Made by a program: the position numbers and the translations under genes
The notes under the pieces: generated by a model
Seen by the model: only the letters and a program-made list of their open reading frames with translations
Told to the model about the DNA's origin: nothing
Databases searched by the model: none
In this document: piece by piece, positions 23,015 to 35,600 of the stretch
How the letters are laid out: the number at the start of each line of letters is the position of its first letter
Position numbering within the stretch: the first letter of the stretch is position 1
From: Hordeum vulgare subsp. vulgare
Lineage: Eukaryota > Streptophyta > Magnoliopsida > Poales > Poaceae
Direction of reading: 5' to 3'
DNA length: 64,000 nucleotides
Assembly: GCF_904849725.1 (NCBI RefSeq)
Contig: NC_058522.1
Span: forward strand, 198,383,986 to 198,447,985

Positions 23015-26000
23015 GGAGCCTCCCCTTCCTAATCTGGCCCTAGCCCCTCCCCACCTCGATTCCCGGGCGAATTAGTGTGCAACCGCCACCCCCAACGCCC
23101 CTGTGTCCCTCCTCACGCCAGGCCCTCCAGGCCCAGATCGGGGCCCGCCCAAGCTCATCTGGGCCCGGACGAGCCCGTTGGTGGTTGCAGCTATCCTCCT
23201 CCCTCCTCCCGTCGCCGAGCTCTGCCGCCCGCGCCTCGCCGGCACCCCGCTGGCCGCCTCCCGCGTGCAGCTGCAGCCTCCCCCGCCGCCTTTGCACTTC
23301 GCCTCCGCGTTGCCGCGCCGCCCAGCCTACCCCGCCGCCGGCCTCTGCCAGTAAGCTAGCCGCCGCCATGGCCCCGCAGTTCCCTTTCCCGCCGCGGTGG
23401 GGATCCGCCGTCGGCCGCCCTCGTCTCCCCGGATCTGACGGCTTCCCCCCGCCTTCGTCCGCCGGCGCCTCGCTCCCGCCTCGTCGGTTGCGTCGCCAGG
23501 CTCTGTCCCAGCCGAGGCCCACCTCGGCCTGCCTCCTCCTCATCAGGCCTGCCAACGCCCTAGGCCCAAGGTGAGAACCCCCCCGATCCTCTATTCATCG
23601 CCCATGTGCTGATTTGTTATCCTGCGCCCGTGTACTGTTCGGCCCATTAAGGATTTACGATGTTTTAGGAATTTATAATTCCAGAAAATAGGCATATATT
23701 AGATCGCCCGTAGTTATAAATCGGTAAGTCGGATCGCGACATATTGTATATGGTATTGGGGAAGTTTTGCGAGTAGAACACGATTTCACAACTTGCATAT
23801 TTGTTTGGCATCGTTTAGCGCACCGTATACCTAGAGTAACGTGTTGTTTTAATAGGATATGTCCCGTATTTATTTTTTTTTCTTCGGTCCGGATTGCTCG
23901 AGTACCTTAGATAAAATGCCTATGTTTTGAGGACCCTTTTTCCATGTATTTTAGAGCGGTCATTGGTATTTTTGCGTGTAGGGAATTGCGCTAGTTTATT
24001 TTACTCTGTCTAGGGTATTATTTCGCATCTTTCGTGTGGCATTATATTGTTGTGCAAGCCCACATATTTCATATGTTTCCGGGGTAGAAAAATCCATGGG
24101 ATTTTTCTGTGCAATTAGTTTTAGCTTTTGATCAAGTTAGTTCGCGCAATATTTTGCCATGTTGCCCTCTTTTCATTTTCGTAGGATTTATTCCGTGCTC
24201 CGTTTGATTAAGTTGTCAATTAGGGAGTTGTTCTTGGGTGTTTAGACTAGCCCCTGGTATTTCTGGTTACAATAGAAATACATGTTTAGGTGTGGTTTGA
24301 TTGCTCTCAAGTTGCTAGAAATAGTGCTGATTTGGAGGTGCTGAAATATTTCTAAGTCTGGAATCTGTTATATTTTGTTGTTGTCTTGTCTTGCTTGCAT
24401 CTTGTGATCTGTAGCTCTTTTGAGGTTGGTCCAATGGAGTTAGTTGTACCCCTTGTGTTTCTCTAGCATGATGTAAATTGTCATTCCATTTGGAGTCCTG
24501 TAGCTATAGGTTTTGCTGCTGTCAATATGCCTTCAGATCGTAAACTGCACTTCCATGAAGTGTTATTTTCACTAAGTCTGAAATAGTGTGTGAGATGCCA
24601 TTTTGTGTCTTCTTTTCCTAGTGTTCCTTCCTGCCATGTTAGTTGTTGTTAGTTGTTTGTAGTAGTGCTTCTTGCCCTCTTTCGTGACATGTCTTGGTTG
24701 ATTATATCGGAATTGTGTAGCTCGTAGTTGTCGGGTGTAGAAAATGCTATGTGGCTGATTTTGGCAGATTGTAGTGTTTTCTTGTTTTGCTCGTAATTGT
24801 TGATTCATAGCTCCGATTTGATCGATTCCTACATGAAACTTGCTTAGAATCTCGTGTAGTTTCATTTTACCTTTCTGGTTGCATGTGTTGAAGTGCTCGT
24901 GACCGTCGTTTCACACATATTGCATTCATGCCATCATATCTTGCGGTGCTTGTATCTTTTGAACCGTAGCTCCGTTGGAGATGTTCTTTATGTGTAGAAG
25001 GCTTGAAATGACGCGTAGAATCCCGTGAACCTATTTGTTTTGCTGTTTAACAACTAATTAAATGTGTCAGTTCAGATCTGGACAGAATTGTAAATTATCA
25101 TGTGAGGTCGTCTCGGAGGTGCTATATGTCATTTCCGACCTCATTTAAAATGCCTAGATAGGTAGTTTAATTACGCTTCACCTCTTGCCATGTTTAACCA
25201 CATTTAATATTGCCGAGTACCTAATCGGGATAGAACTAAATAAATAAACGTGGAGTTTCGTCAATATGCAACTTGTTGCATATTGAACTTCACTTAATGT
25301 GTAGTGACTGCTTGTGTGATTTGTCATGCCATGACTTGCATGTATTCAGCTGCTCATGCATCATTTGTGTTCTGCATCGTGTGGTGAATTCGAGTGTTGA
25401 TTCTTGTTTCCAGTTTTCCCCGTGTCGTGAGAGTTCCGGAAACGTGTCGGATTGTGAGGACCCGTTCGACTACATCGGTTCGTCTGCTTCACGGAGGCAT
25501 TCTTCTTCCAAGCGGGATCTCAGGCTAGATGACCATTTCCCCAGATATCATTACTATCATTGCCATGCTAGTTTTATCGCTTCTATCGATTATGTCTCGT
25601 TGCCTACCACATGTTAAATATCAGCCTTCTCAACAATGCCATGATAACCTTCAACCTGTTCGACCTTGCAAACCACTGATTGGCTATGTTACTGCTTGCT
25701 AAACCCTGTGTAGCATTGCTAGTTGCAGGTGCAGATGCTTCCATGTGAAAACATGGGTTCCGTGTTATATCACCATATTTAAATGCTATTTAATTTAATG
25801 CACCTATATACTTGGTAAAAGGTGGAAGGTTCAGCCTTTCTAGCCTGGTGTTTTGTTCCACCTTTGCCCCCTTAGTTTCTGGCTACTGGTGTTATGTTCC
25901 ATAAATGAGCGCTCCTAACACGATCGGGGTTGTTATGGGGACCCCTTGATAATTCGTTCTAGATTAAAGCTGGTCTGGTAAGGCCCAACTTTGGTACTAC

Positions 26001-26880
26001 ATTTGCCTAATCACCCAATAAAATTGCATAGGGACTTTCCGGACCCCGAGGATAATTTAATCAACCCCCGGGCCAGTGCTCCTCATGAGTGTTGGTCCCA
26101 CCTGAGCGATGTCCGGCGCCCCTCTGGTCGCCCGGAGGTTTAGCGATCCCGACGTCTAGCTCATCCGCCGTGTCTTGAGAACGAGGTATGCGACTCCTAT
26201 CGGGATCGTCGACACGCCGGGCGGCCTTGCTAGATTAGTTTTACCTTTGACGAGATATGTTGTGCATCGGGATTCCGGTTATGCTTTGGGTAATCTCAGA
26301 GTTGAGGTTTTCCACTAGGGAATCCAACGAGATCGCGAGCTTCGTGATTGAGGATTTCTATGCGGCTTGTGGTAATTTGTGATGGACTAGTTGGAGCACC
26401 CCTACAGGGTTAAATATTTTTAGAAAGCCGTGCCCGCGGTTATGTGGCAACGTGGAAGCTTTGTTTAACACTGGTTCTAGATAACTTGAAGTTAACTTAA
26501 CTAAAACTTGCCAACTGTGTGCGTAACCGTGACTGTCTCTTTCGTGAGTTCCTTCTCCGATCGAGGACACGGCGGGGTTATGTCTGACATAGGTAGGTGT
26601 TTAGGATCATTCATTTGATCAACAGTAGTTCACGTCCGTTATGCGTAGAACTTCCCCCTCTTTTTTCTTGTACTCGTAAGTTAGCCACCAAATATATGCT
26701 TAGCCACTGCTGCAACCTCACCACTTTACCATGCCTCACCCATTAAGCTTTGCTAGTCTTGATACCTTTGGAAATGAGATTGCTGAGTCCCCTCTGGCTC
26801 ACAGATTACTACAACACCAGTTGCAGGTACAGGTAAAGGTTACTCGACGCGAGCGCGTTGATTGTTCATTTGGAGTGGCT

Positions 26881-26913
26881 TCTTCTTCTTCTTCTTCTTC
26901 TTCTTCTTCTTCT
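26881..26913. repeat. TTC/TCT microsatellite
   Basis: Eleven consecutive tct units in the 3' LTR. The 5' LTR has a shorter, interrupted run near 14570, so the array expanded after insertion. Confidence 0.9.
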
Positions 26914-27235
26914 ACATCGATCTAGGATGGGTTCCAGGCCGGCGGCCTGGGATAGCAAGGATGGATGTCGTTTCATTTTCTCGTTTGTTTTCGTCCGTAG
27001 TCGGACCCTGCTCTTACTCTTGATGTTTATGTAATGTACTGATGTGACTCTGATGTAGCTTGTGGCGAGTGTAAGCCAATCTCTATATATATCTCTTCTT
27101 TTCAATACATGTACTTGTAACGATATCCATTCTTGCGACACGACGAGATGCGAATCTATCCCTGATGAGGCCCCCGTGCCAAATTGAGGATAGGGTCTCA
27201 TCTTGGGCGTGACAAGGTGGCGCTCACCCCTAACC

Positions 27236-27865
27236 ATGGCTAAGGGACGAGGGAGGCCACCATCAGCCGCCAGGGTGGCAAGGGGATCCCACTCGGATCA
27301 AGCCACGGCTTCAGGGGCCGCAGCTGCGAAGGGCGGCACGAGCGCCCGTGGTGGCAGATGGGCGCGGGGCCGCGGTCACGGTGGAGGCCTTGGCCTGGGG
27401 AGGTGAAGTGCTACCCTAGCACCTCTGTATTCTCCTCCGCTTATTCCCGCGAGGACGCTTGTTGAAAGGACTACGTTGGAGTTTCTTGTCACACTGCAAG
27501 GACGCATTCGGATCCGGCTTCAACTCCCCATCGCCTTCGCCAAGGTGATGAGCGAAGAGAAGCCCCCAATGTTGCGGCTTCGGGTGCATGCCTGCGTCAA
27601 CAATGCGGTCCCGGTGACCGTGGAGTAGCCGGGGCCTCTGCTCTTGTTCCTCTGCTCTTGTTCCTTCGCCCGTGCCCATAACCTTTGGGATGCGCACGTT
27701 CTTCGCTTCAAGATGATGCCGGACAACCTGCTCTCCATCAAGATATACGGAAGCTCGGGTGCGCGCCTCGGGTGCTGCGAAGAAAGCTCGAGTGGGACTG
27801 ATAGCCCTTCCTCACGCGAGAGCGACGAGGACGGGTCAGATGGTAACGACGGAGAGTACGGGTGA
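27236..27865 (+). pseudogene. Antisense gene-like unit in X: AT-hook-like start plus B3-like domain
   Basis: An ATG in good context (ACCATGGC) at 27236 opens MAKGRGRPPSAARVARG, with the AT-hook-like core GRGRPP, then a Gly/Arg/Ala-rich stretch and a stop near 27405. A second frame from about 27450 reads TTLEFLVTLQGRIRIRLQLP, with PPMLRLRV and NNAVPVTVE before a stop at about 27628. A third continues with FARAHNLWDAHVLRFK, IKIYGSSGARLGCC and a Ser/Asp/Glu-rich tail to 27865. The order of hydrophobic strands and the RAH.L...VLRFK motif resemble plant B3 (REM-type) DNA-binding domains. The unit has its own TATA box (9890) and is antisense to X. At least two frameshifts or stops break it. The B3 assignment is tentative. 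Confidence 0.5.
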
Positions 27866-28477
27866 GACCCTCAGCATGCTACGCCTAAGAACAAGGATTT
27901 GACCTTGGACTAACCGTTGGTCGCACCATCACCGGCAACTTCCCTTCCGGCAAGGTACTTGCCGACAGTTCTTGACTATCGTCTAGAAGCAGGTTGTCGG
28001 AGAAAAGCTCCTTTTCTTGTTTTGCCTGGCCGTGCTGACGGAGCCCCCGATCGCATCTTTGGCGGTGACGTGATGCTTCCGGGGGGAAAGCGTTTCGGCT
28101 CGAGTGTGTGCCTGGGTTTCGGGGCCCGTAGGCGCATTCTCGACGGCTATGCATCACTCCGTGGAGGTGCGTTGGCTGGAGTATGCGCCGGAGGCCTCGT
28201 CGAAGCCCCCAGGCACACCCTCGATAGCAGTGCACTGTCCCGGAGCGGCGCGTCAACCTGATGTCTTCAAGCTTGAGGTCTCCGTCTCCCTAGCCTGCGC
28301 TCGCGCAGTGGGGCGCCCGCACAGGCATTAGGAGGTCGTGGCATAGTAGGGCGACCACCGTTGCGCCCTGCGTCGAGGGACAATAGTGGTGCGCGCTACT
28401 TCCCAAGATCTAATGCAAAACTTGCTTGAATCTGCGAAAAAGTTGTTAACCACCCCCCCTACCTCGCGCGCCAAAGA
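27866..28477. other. GC-rich internal DNA of element X, right part
   Basis: Open frames exist on both strands (plus 27917-28261; minus 27885-28256) but none resembles a known protein. In the inferred orientation of X this is the leader region after the primer-binding site at the right LTR. Confidence 0.4.
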
Positions 28478-29400
28478 TGTTGGGGAAACCGACACCTATG
28501 GGAAACTCGAGGAATCCCTTGATCGTTCAGTTCGGATAGAGAGGTACGGCGTCTAGAGCGGAGCTAGTGATCAACACCCGCAAGGTCTTTTACCTAGGTT
28601 TGGGCCGCTTGGCGCGTAAAACCCTAGTCCTGCTTAGTTTGTATTATGTGCTTACTATAGGGTTATTTGCTACAGTAACTTAGTAGGTGATTAGGGAGTC
28701 TCCGATCCCAAAAGGTCCCACCCTTAAGAATGAGCCTTGTGCCTCCTTTTATAGGCAAAGGGGTCACCAACAGTGTGCTCACGGGGTGAATAGTGAACAA
28801 TATTCACCGCTCTTCTTCTTCGGTGGTGTCAGGGGCAACAAATGCCTTGTCTGGCTCCTGACCTGCCACAAGGTGGTCGCGACACGTACCCAGGTGAATC
28901 GACACCTGGGTCTTGTGCTGGCACATGAGGGATGTGCTGGAGCGGTCATTCTGGTAGAAACGGGGGAGGACGCCTAGCGAGCGAAAGGGGCTTGCTAGCC
29001 TGGAGCATCTGTCGGACAACTTGGTCACGTTGCCGTCAAGGAAGGCTTGCCGGGGGGCTTGAACACGTTCCTGGCAAGGAGGGCTTACCTGGGGCCTTTC
29101 TAGTCTGTGCGAGCCTTCCCGGCAAGGGAGGCTTGTCGTGGTCTTACTAATCATCGGGAGTCTTCCTAGAAAAGTGGGCTTGCCGGGGCCTTGGGAATCT
29201 TCCCGGCAAGGAGGTCTTGCAGGGGCCTTGCATATGGAGCCCTTGAACTCCATGCCCCATGAAGAGAGGGAAGGGCGTGGCCTTGGTGGGTGTTGGATTG
29301 CCTTTCTGCTGTTCTTCCCGGTGCACTGCCGTCAGGGGTGTCGTCAATGCCCGTGCACAAGTCCGTAGCACAAGGAATCCTAGTCTCTAGTGCACCGACA
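28478..29400 (-). repeat. LTR of element X (5' LTR in minus orientation)
   Basis: Matches 8578-9501. On the minus strand it starts TGTCGGTGCACTAG and ends with the complement of tgttggggaaacc, followed by TTTGGCGCGC, the likely primer-binding region. It contains the same GC-rich minisatellite at about 29030-29230. Confidence 0.8.
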
Positions 29401-30478
29401 ACCATTTATGAAAACTTGTAGATAGGATGTCAAAAATATTGTTTCCTTGACGGTTTCATTGAGGAAAGGTTGTATGCGATGCAACTAGAAGTTTTTGACA
29501 ATCCTAAAGGATGCTAACAAGTATGCAAAGCTCCAGCGATCCTTCTAAGGACTGGAGAAAGCGTCTCCGAGTTGGAATACACGCTTTGATGAGATGATCA
29601 AAGTTTTTGGGTTTTTACAAGGTTTATGAGAAACTTGTATTTCCAAAGAAGTGAGTGGAAGCACTATAGAATTTTTGGTGAGTATATGTGGTTGACATAT
29701 TGTTGATCGGAAATAATCTAGAATATTTAGAAAGCATATAGGGTTGTTTGAAAAGTGTTTTCAAAGGAAAACCTGGATTAAGCTACTTGAACATTGAGCA
29801 TCAAGATCTAGGGAGATACATCAAAGTGCTTAATAGAACTTTCAATGAAATGCATACCTTGACAAGTTTTTGAAGGAGTTCAAAATAGATCGGAAAAGAA
29901 GGAGTTCTTGGCTATGTTGTAAGGCGTGAATTTGAGTAAGACTCAAAGCCCAACCACAGTAGAAGAAAGAGAAAGGACGAAGGTCGTCCCCTATGCATCA
30001 GCTGTAGGCTCTATAGTATGTTGTGTTGTGTACCGCACCTGAAGTGTGCCTTGCCATGACTCTGTCAAGGGGTACAAGAGTGATCCAGGAATGGATCACT
30101 GGACAATGGTCAAAAGTTATCCTTAGTAAACTAGTGGACTAAGGAATTTTCCTCGATTATGGAGGTGATTAGAGAGTTCGTCGTAAAGGGTTACGTCGAT
30201 GCAAACTTTGTCACTAATTTGGATGACTCTAGGTAGTAAACCGGATTCATATAGTGGAGCGGTCATTTGGAATGGTTCCAAATGGTGCTTGGTAACAGCA
30301 TTCATAGAATTACATAGAGATTTGTAAAGCACACACGGATCAAAAAGGATCAGAGTCGTTGACTAAAACCTCTCTCACAAGCAAAACATGATCAAACCCC
30401 AGAACTGTATGGGTGTTAGATTCATTGCAATCACATAGTGATGTGAACTAGATTATTGACTCTAGTGAAAGTAGGAGA
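29401..30478 (+). pseudogene. Angela/BARE-type Copia pol, part 2 (RT and RNase H)
   Basis: Continuation of the Copia pol interrupted at 8577. The RT palm reads YVVDILLIGNN at about 29685-29717, where active elements have YVDD, so the first catalytic aspartate codon is changed. An RNase H region contains KGYVDANFVTNLDDSR (about 30187-30234). Stops and frameshifts are frequent. It ends at a polypurine-like aaagtaggaga, interrupted by a Sabrina-type LTR, and the 3' LTR resumes at 32015. Confidence 0.75.
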
Positions 30479-32009
30479 TGATACGTCTCCGTCGTATCTA
30501 TAATTTTTGATTGTTTCATGCCAATATTCTACAACTTTCATATACTTTTGGCAACTTTTTATACTATTTTTGGGACTAACATATTGATCCAGTGCCCAGT
30601 GTCAGTTCCTGTTTGTTGCATGTTTTTTGTTTCGCAGAATATCCATACCAAATGAAGTCCAAACGTAATAAAAACGTACGGGGATTTTTTTGGAATATTT
30701 ATGATTTTTGGTAGAAGAATCAACGCGAGGCGATGCACGGAGTGCCCACAAGCCCTGTCGCCGCGGCCAGGGGGTAGGCCCGCGGCAGGCAGGCTTGTGG
30801 ACACTCCTTAAGGCGGTTGGAGCACTTCTTTCGCCGCAAGAAAATAATATCCGGTAGAAAATCGTGTTAAAATTTCAGCCCCATTGGAGTTACGGATCTT
30901 CGGGAATTTAAGAAACGGTGAAACGCAGAATCTGGGAGCGCAGAAACAGAAGGACATAGAGAGAGAGATCCAATCTCGGAGGGGCTCTCGCCCCTCTGCC
31001 GCCATGGAGACCATGGACCAGAGGGGAAACCCTTCTCCCATCTAGGGAGGAGGTCAAGGAAGAAGAAGAAGGAGGGGGTCTCTCTCCCCCTCTCTCCCGG
31101 CGGACCCGGAACACCACCCGGGACATCATCGTGTGACGGCGATCTACACCAACACGTCCATCATCTTCACCAACATCTCCATCATCTTCCCCCATCTATA
31201 TTCAGCAGTTCACTCTCCCGCAACCCGCTGTACCCTCTACTTGAACATGGTGCTTTATGCTACATATTATTATCCAATGATGTGTTGCTATCCTATGATG
31301 TCTGAGTAGATTATCGTTGTCCTATAGGTGATTGATGAATTGCTATGATTGGTTTAATTTGCTTATGGTTATGTTGCTGTCCTTTGGTGCCCATCATATG
31401 ATCACGCGCGTGGATCACACCATAGGGTTAGTTGTATGTTGATAGGACTATGTATTGGCAGGCTAGAGTGACAAAAGCTTCAGACCTAGCATAGAAATTG
31501 ATGCATATGGGATTGAAGGGGGACCAATATATCTTATTGCTATGGTTGGGTTTTACCTTAATGAACGTTAGTAGTTGCGGACGCTTGCTAATAGTTCCAA
31601 TCATAAGTGCATAGAATTCCAAGTAAGGGATGACATGCTACCAGAGGCCTCTTCCACATAATACTTGCTATCGATCTAGTAACGTAGTCAATTCCTTAGG
31701 GACAATTCCGCAACTCCTACCACCACTTTTCCACACGCGTTAGACACTCGTAGTTGTTTCTTTATCTAACCAGCCCCTAGTTTAATTCACGTGTTCTTTA
31801 CTTTCTTGCAAGCCTATCCTATCACTCCTACAAAGTACTTCTAGTTTCATACTTGTTCTAGGTAAAGCGAACGTAAAGTGTGCGTAGAGTTGTATCGGTG
31901 GTCGATAGAACTTGAGGGAATATTTATCCTACCTTTAGCTCCTCGTTGGGTTCGACACTCTTACTTATCGAGAAAGGTTACAATTGATCCCTATACTTCT
32001 GGGTTATCA
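30479..32009 (+). mobile_element. Sabrina-type solo LTR
   Basis: Starts TGATACGTCTCCGTCGTATC and ends CTATACTTCTGGGTTATCA, the recognisable ends of Triticeae Sabrina Gypsy LTRs. The 5-base repeat GGAGA flanks it (30474-30478 and 32010-32014). The length of 1531 bases fits. It sits exactly between the polypurine tract and 3' LTR of the Angela-like element. No internal sequence is present, so it is a solo LTR. Confidence 0.85.
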
Positions 32010-32014
32010 GGAGA

Positions 32015-32640
32015 CCGTTGGAAATATGCCCTAGAGGCGATAATGAATTGGTTATTATTATATTTCCTTGTTCATGATAATTGTCTATTATTCATGCTAT
32101 AATTGTATTAACTAGAAACCGTAATACATGTGTGTATATATAGATCACAATGTGTCCCTAGTGAGCCTCTAGTTGGATAGCTCGTTGATCAAAAGATGAT
32201 CATGGTTTCCTGATCATGGACATTGGATGTCATTGATAACGGGATCACATCATTGGGGGATGATGTGATGGGCAAGACCCAATCCTATGCATAGCACTAG
32301 ATCGTGTTGTTCGTCTGCTAAAGCTTTTCTAATGTCAAGTATTATTTCCTTAGACCATGAGATTGTGCATCTCCCGGATACCATAGGAGTGCTTCGGGTG
32401 TACCAAATGTCACAAAGTAAGTGGTGATTATAAAGGTGCACTACAGGTATATCCGAAAGTGTCTGTTTGGTTGTACTAGTCGAGACTGGTATTAGTCACT
32501 CCATGTGACGAAGAGGTATCTCTGGGCCCACTCGGTAACGCATCATCATAATGTGCTCAATGCGACTAAGGAGTTAGCCACGGGATGATGTGCTACGGAA
32601 CAAGTAAAGAGACTAACCGGTAACGAGATTGAACAAGGTA
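32015..32640 (+). repeat. 3' LTR of Angela/BARE-type element, truncated
   Basis: Begins ccgttggaaatatgccctag, the start of BARE/Angela/WIS LTRs with a changed first base, and follows their sequence for about 620 of roughly 1800 bases. It stops abruptly at 32640 where the inverted chromodomain Gypsy LTR begins. The missing part was not found on the other side of that element. Confidence 0.8.
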
Positions 32641-35600
32641 ACCAGTGGCAAGCCAATGAGTACTTTTGAATGTACTCACAAACAACCCATGATATGAACA
32701 GTGCAATTGAAGGGATAACAAGTAATATGCGTCTTTGGTGGATAACCACTTGGTTGTAAATAAACATGGTCATGGATGCAACATAGGCTAAATGTTGATT
32801 TGAAGAGCAGATTACATATATCAATATATCTATCAAGGGCTGAACACTCCGGGTTCACCCTATATGCCAAGTGACCAAACTTCGTCATATCAACTACTTC
32901 ATAAACACCATTTACCACAAACTCACACACGCTTGGTTTATGCGGAACCGACTGGACGTAGTTTAAGCAGGATTACCCAATTTTCTTTGACCGTGGACAC
33001 GGCTATTCGAATATTTTTTACACTCTGTAGAGGTAGTATGCAAGACCCACGAGAACCGGTAAACTTCCGTGTCATCCATGACTCGTGGTACATAACATAC
33101 CTGAGGTAAGTACCCGATCAATGCCTTTCCCCTGACGATACTAGACAAACATGTCCACTCGATTGGTACCCAGCCCACATGTTGTACGTCTTACGAGCAC
33201 CGACTCTGGATAGTAGCAACCATGCGGGGACCAATGGTGTGCCTGGAACAAGTAAAAACAGCATAGTGGTCCTACCTGGCACGACCCCATCATGAGAGTG
33301 ACCACACATCTCTCCCACCACTAGTAATGTGGCTCTTTGCTAGCACCGACCAGAGTAATAAACAAAGCCCTGTCCCATAAAGGGATAACGTGGTCGTACA
33401 TGTAAGGTTGGGACGGTCCACACATCATAAATCTAATCCCATTTCCGAAACCATACTCACCCAAAATACCTGGTGCACCACTTCTCCAAAAGTGGACACC
33501 TAACTCATCATCACCCTCGGGCATTAGTGGCACCCGACGGGGTTTTCATAAACCTTTGATTTTATACCATCATCATGCTCATGCTACTACTATTCTAGCT
33601 TTACTTGTCAACATGATATTAGCGTGATCCTCATAGGTGGTAGGATCATGCCCAAAATGCAAGTACTACGGAGGAGCCATCGGTAACATCACTTCAATGA
33701 TTTACCGATACTTATGATCACATGCAACGGAAATAATTGCTCCACTAGCATGCAATATAACATATGCTCTCACATGGTGAAAGGGTTGCTTCCCTTGGTG
33801 AGCTAGTTATCCGGGGTCTTCGAGGTCTTCAAGTACAACTCCATGATCACACGGGTTTTCTATCGTCGTAATAAATAAAAGCAATAAGTAGCTCACTCCA
33901 AAACAGATCACAGAGTCACTTTAAAAATGTTGTTTAATTCTGACAAATCCATATTGTTATTTTAAAAATATTTTTCTCTGGTTTTAGTGAAAGAATATTT
34001 TTGAAATAAATATAACAGAAGCAAAACTATTCCAATTTTACCCTTTTTATTATTATAAAACTGAATAGTTGTTGCAAAAATTCATCCAATGGTTCTGTTA
34101 AATACTACATATATGTAGGAAAATAACAACGAAAGAATCATATTATTTCACTTGTTAAATCTTTTTACAAAAATCATTTAGAATCAAGTTTAAAACAAAA
34201 AGAAAAAGGGCTAGAACCCTTGGCCTGGCTTGGCCTAGGACTGGGCCGGCCCACTGGACAGCCAACTGGCCTGCCGAAGCGCGCGCGCTGTCAGGTTTGA
34301 ACCTGATGCGCGGGCCCCTGCGGTCAGTCACTGCGGGCGGCGAGGGAGAGAGAGATGGGCCACCGACAAGTGGGGCACACCTGTCGGGGTCGTCTTGTAC
34401 CTCTGGCCAGAGATGAGGAGCACACCGGCATGGCTACCGATATCCTCGGGCCCTAACAATGACGGGAATGGGTCCGGCTAGTCTCCGCTTACCTGCTGGT
34501 GGTCGAGTCGACGATGGAGGGGCTCTGGTTCACCAGCGACGAGGTAGCCGCGGCGGATGGGTTTCGGCTAAAGGTGGAGGTGGCAGCTACGAGCACGGAT
34601 TTGCTCGGGGAAGAGGGGGGGAAAGCTTCCTGGTGTCACGGGGAGTGCCCTGGTGGGCAGAGGGACGCGAGAGCCGACGTGTAGCCGGAGATCGACCGGA
34701 GCTCCGAGGCGGAGGGGCCTCGGTCGATATCTAGCACCGGAGCTCTGTTTGCTCAAAGGGGTGGCTAGGGAGGTGATTGAGGTGTCCGTGAGGTGGACTG
34801 GGGGTTATGGAGCGAGGGGATGGGCTATTTATAGGCCTGCGACAGTGAGCTGACTAGGGAGCGTCGGTGATCCACCATGGCGTGCATGGGGGTGCAGAGA
34901 GAGGCTGGGGTCGAAACCACGGTCTCAGGACGTGGTTTTGGATCTCCAGGACTCACTTCAAGAGAGAGGGAGAAAGGAGAGGCGAGCAATCGTGGCCGCG
35001 TTCCTCTGGCGCTTCTGGTGCGCGCGGGCATGCGTCTCACCGGTTCTTAGCACGGGAAAGGAGGGGCCCTGAGGGTTGCCTGATGCAGAGGGGCTGTCGG
35101 GGGAGAGGAGAGACACCGCAGGGAGGCTGGAACTGGCCGAGGGAGTCGCCCCCACCTCGGTTGCTCTCTGTAGCATGCCCAGAGTGCAGCTTTGGCATGC
35201 CACGGCATGTTGGTGCGCTCTGGGGTGCCTTGGACGTGTCTAGCATGTCCTGGGCATTGGCGGGGAGATGCCTAGCCGTTGTAGTGCCGTGCGAGCCTCG
35301 GCTGGTCAAAGAGAGACAAGGAAACAGTTGTTGTCAGCCTTGGGCTGAAGCTTAAATTGGATCTTTTGGTTTATCTACTATGAACCAGAGAAGGGCCACT
35401 TGACTAGAGTTAGGCATTGGTGTTAGCCAGCTGATCTATGAGTATGGGAGAAAGGGATTGGGGTTTAGCTAAGGTTAGGAGGGGTTTTATCCAACTGTCA
35501 GAAGGTGCTCGACAGTGGGTTGGGGTGGTTGCACCCCACCAGTGGTTATGCAACTTAACAGGATTGGTTTTGGTGCTAAAACAAGGGGTTTCACCAAGTT

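Larger units (their letters stand above)
9992..27214 (+). mobile_element. Sukkula-type LARD, complete with TSD
   Basis: LTRs at 9992-14893 and 22449-27214 start TGTGACAGCCCGATGCC and end GGGCGTGACA. The 5-base direct repeat AGGTG flanks both ends (9987-9991 and 27215-27219). A primer-binding site TGGTATCAGAGC (initiator-Met tRNA type) lies three bases after the 5' LTR. Leaving out the nested solo LTR, the internal domain is about 3.3 kb and shows no gag or pol. LTRs close to 5 kb around a non-coding internal domain of about 3.5 kb are the hallmark of the Triticeae LARD Sukkula. Such elements depend on proteins from other elements to move. Confidence 0.8.
22449..27214 (+). repeat. 3' LTR of Sukkula-type LARD
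   Basis: 4766 bases, closely similar to 9992-14893 with many substitutions and small indels. It has a TATA box at 23006. A TTC microsatellite at 26881-26913 is longer than in the 5' LTR (about 14570-14592). Confidence 0.85.
8578..29400 (-). mobile_element. LTR element X, non-coding for gag/pol, containing nested Sukkula-type LARD
   Basis: Two related LTRs of about 924 and 923 bases (8578-9501 and 28478-29400) bound this element, starting TGTCGG or TGTTGG and ending CCGACA in the plus orientation. The minus orientation is favoured: next to the right LTR the minus strand reads TTTGGCGCGCGAGG, like a grass Gypsy primer-binding region, and next to the left LTR it has the G-rich tract GGCTCGGGGGCTCC, like a polypurine tract. 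Flanks aacat/accat could be a 5-base TSD with one mutation. Without the nested LARD the internal region is only about 1.75 kb and has no gag or pol. Copia pol resumes directly after 29400. Confidence 0.75.

Noticed and set aside
27885..28261. Opposed frames in the right internal part of X as gag
   Set aside because: Neither strand shows gag motifs or a zinc knuckle, and both frames are open only because of high GC content.
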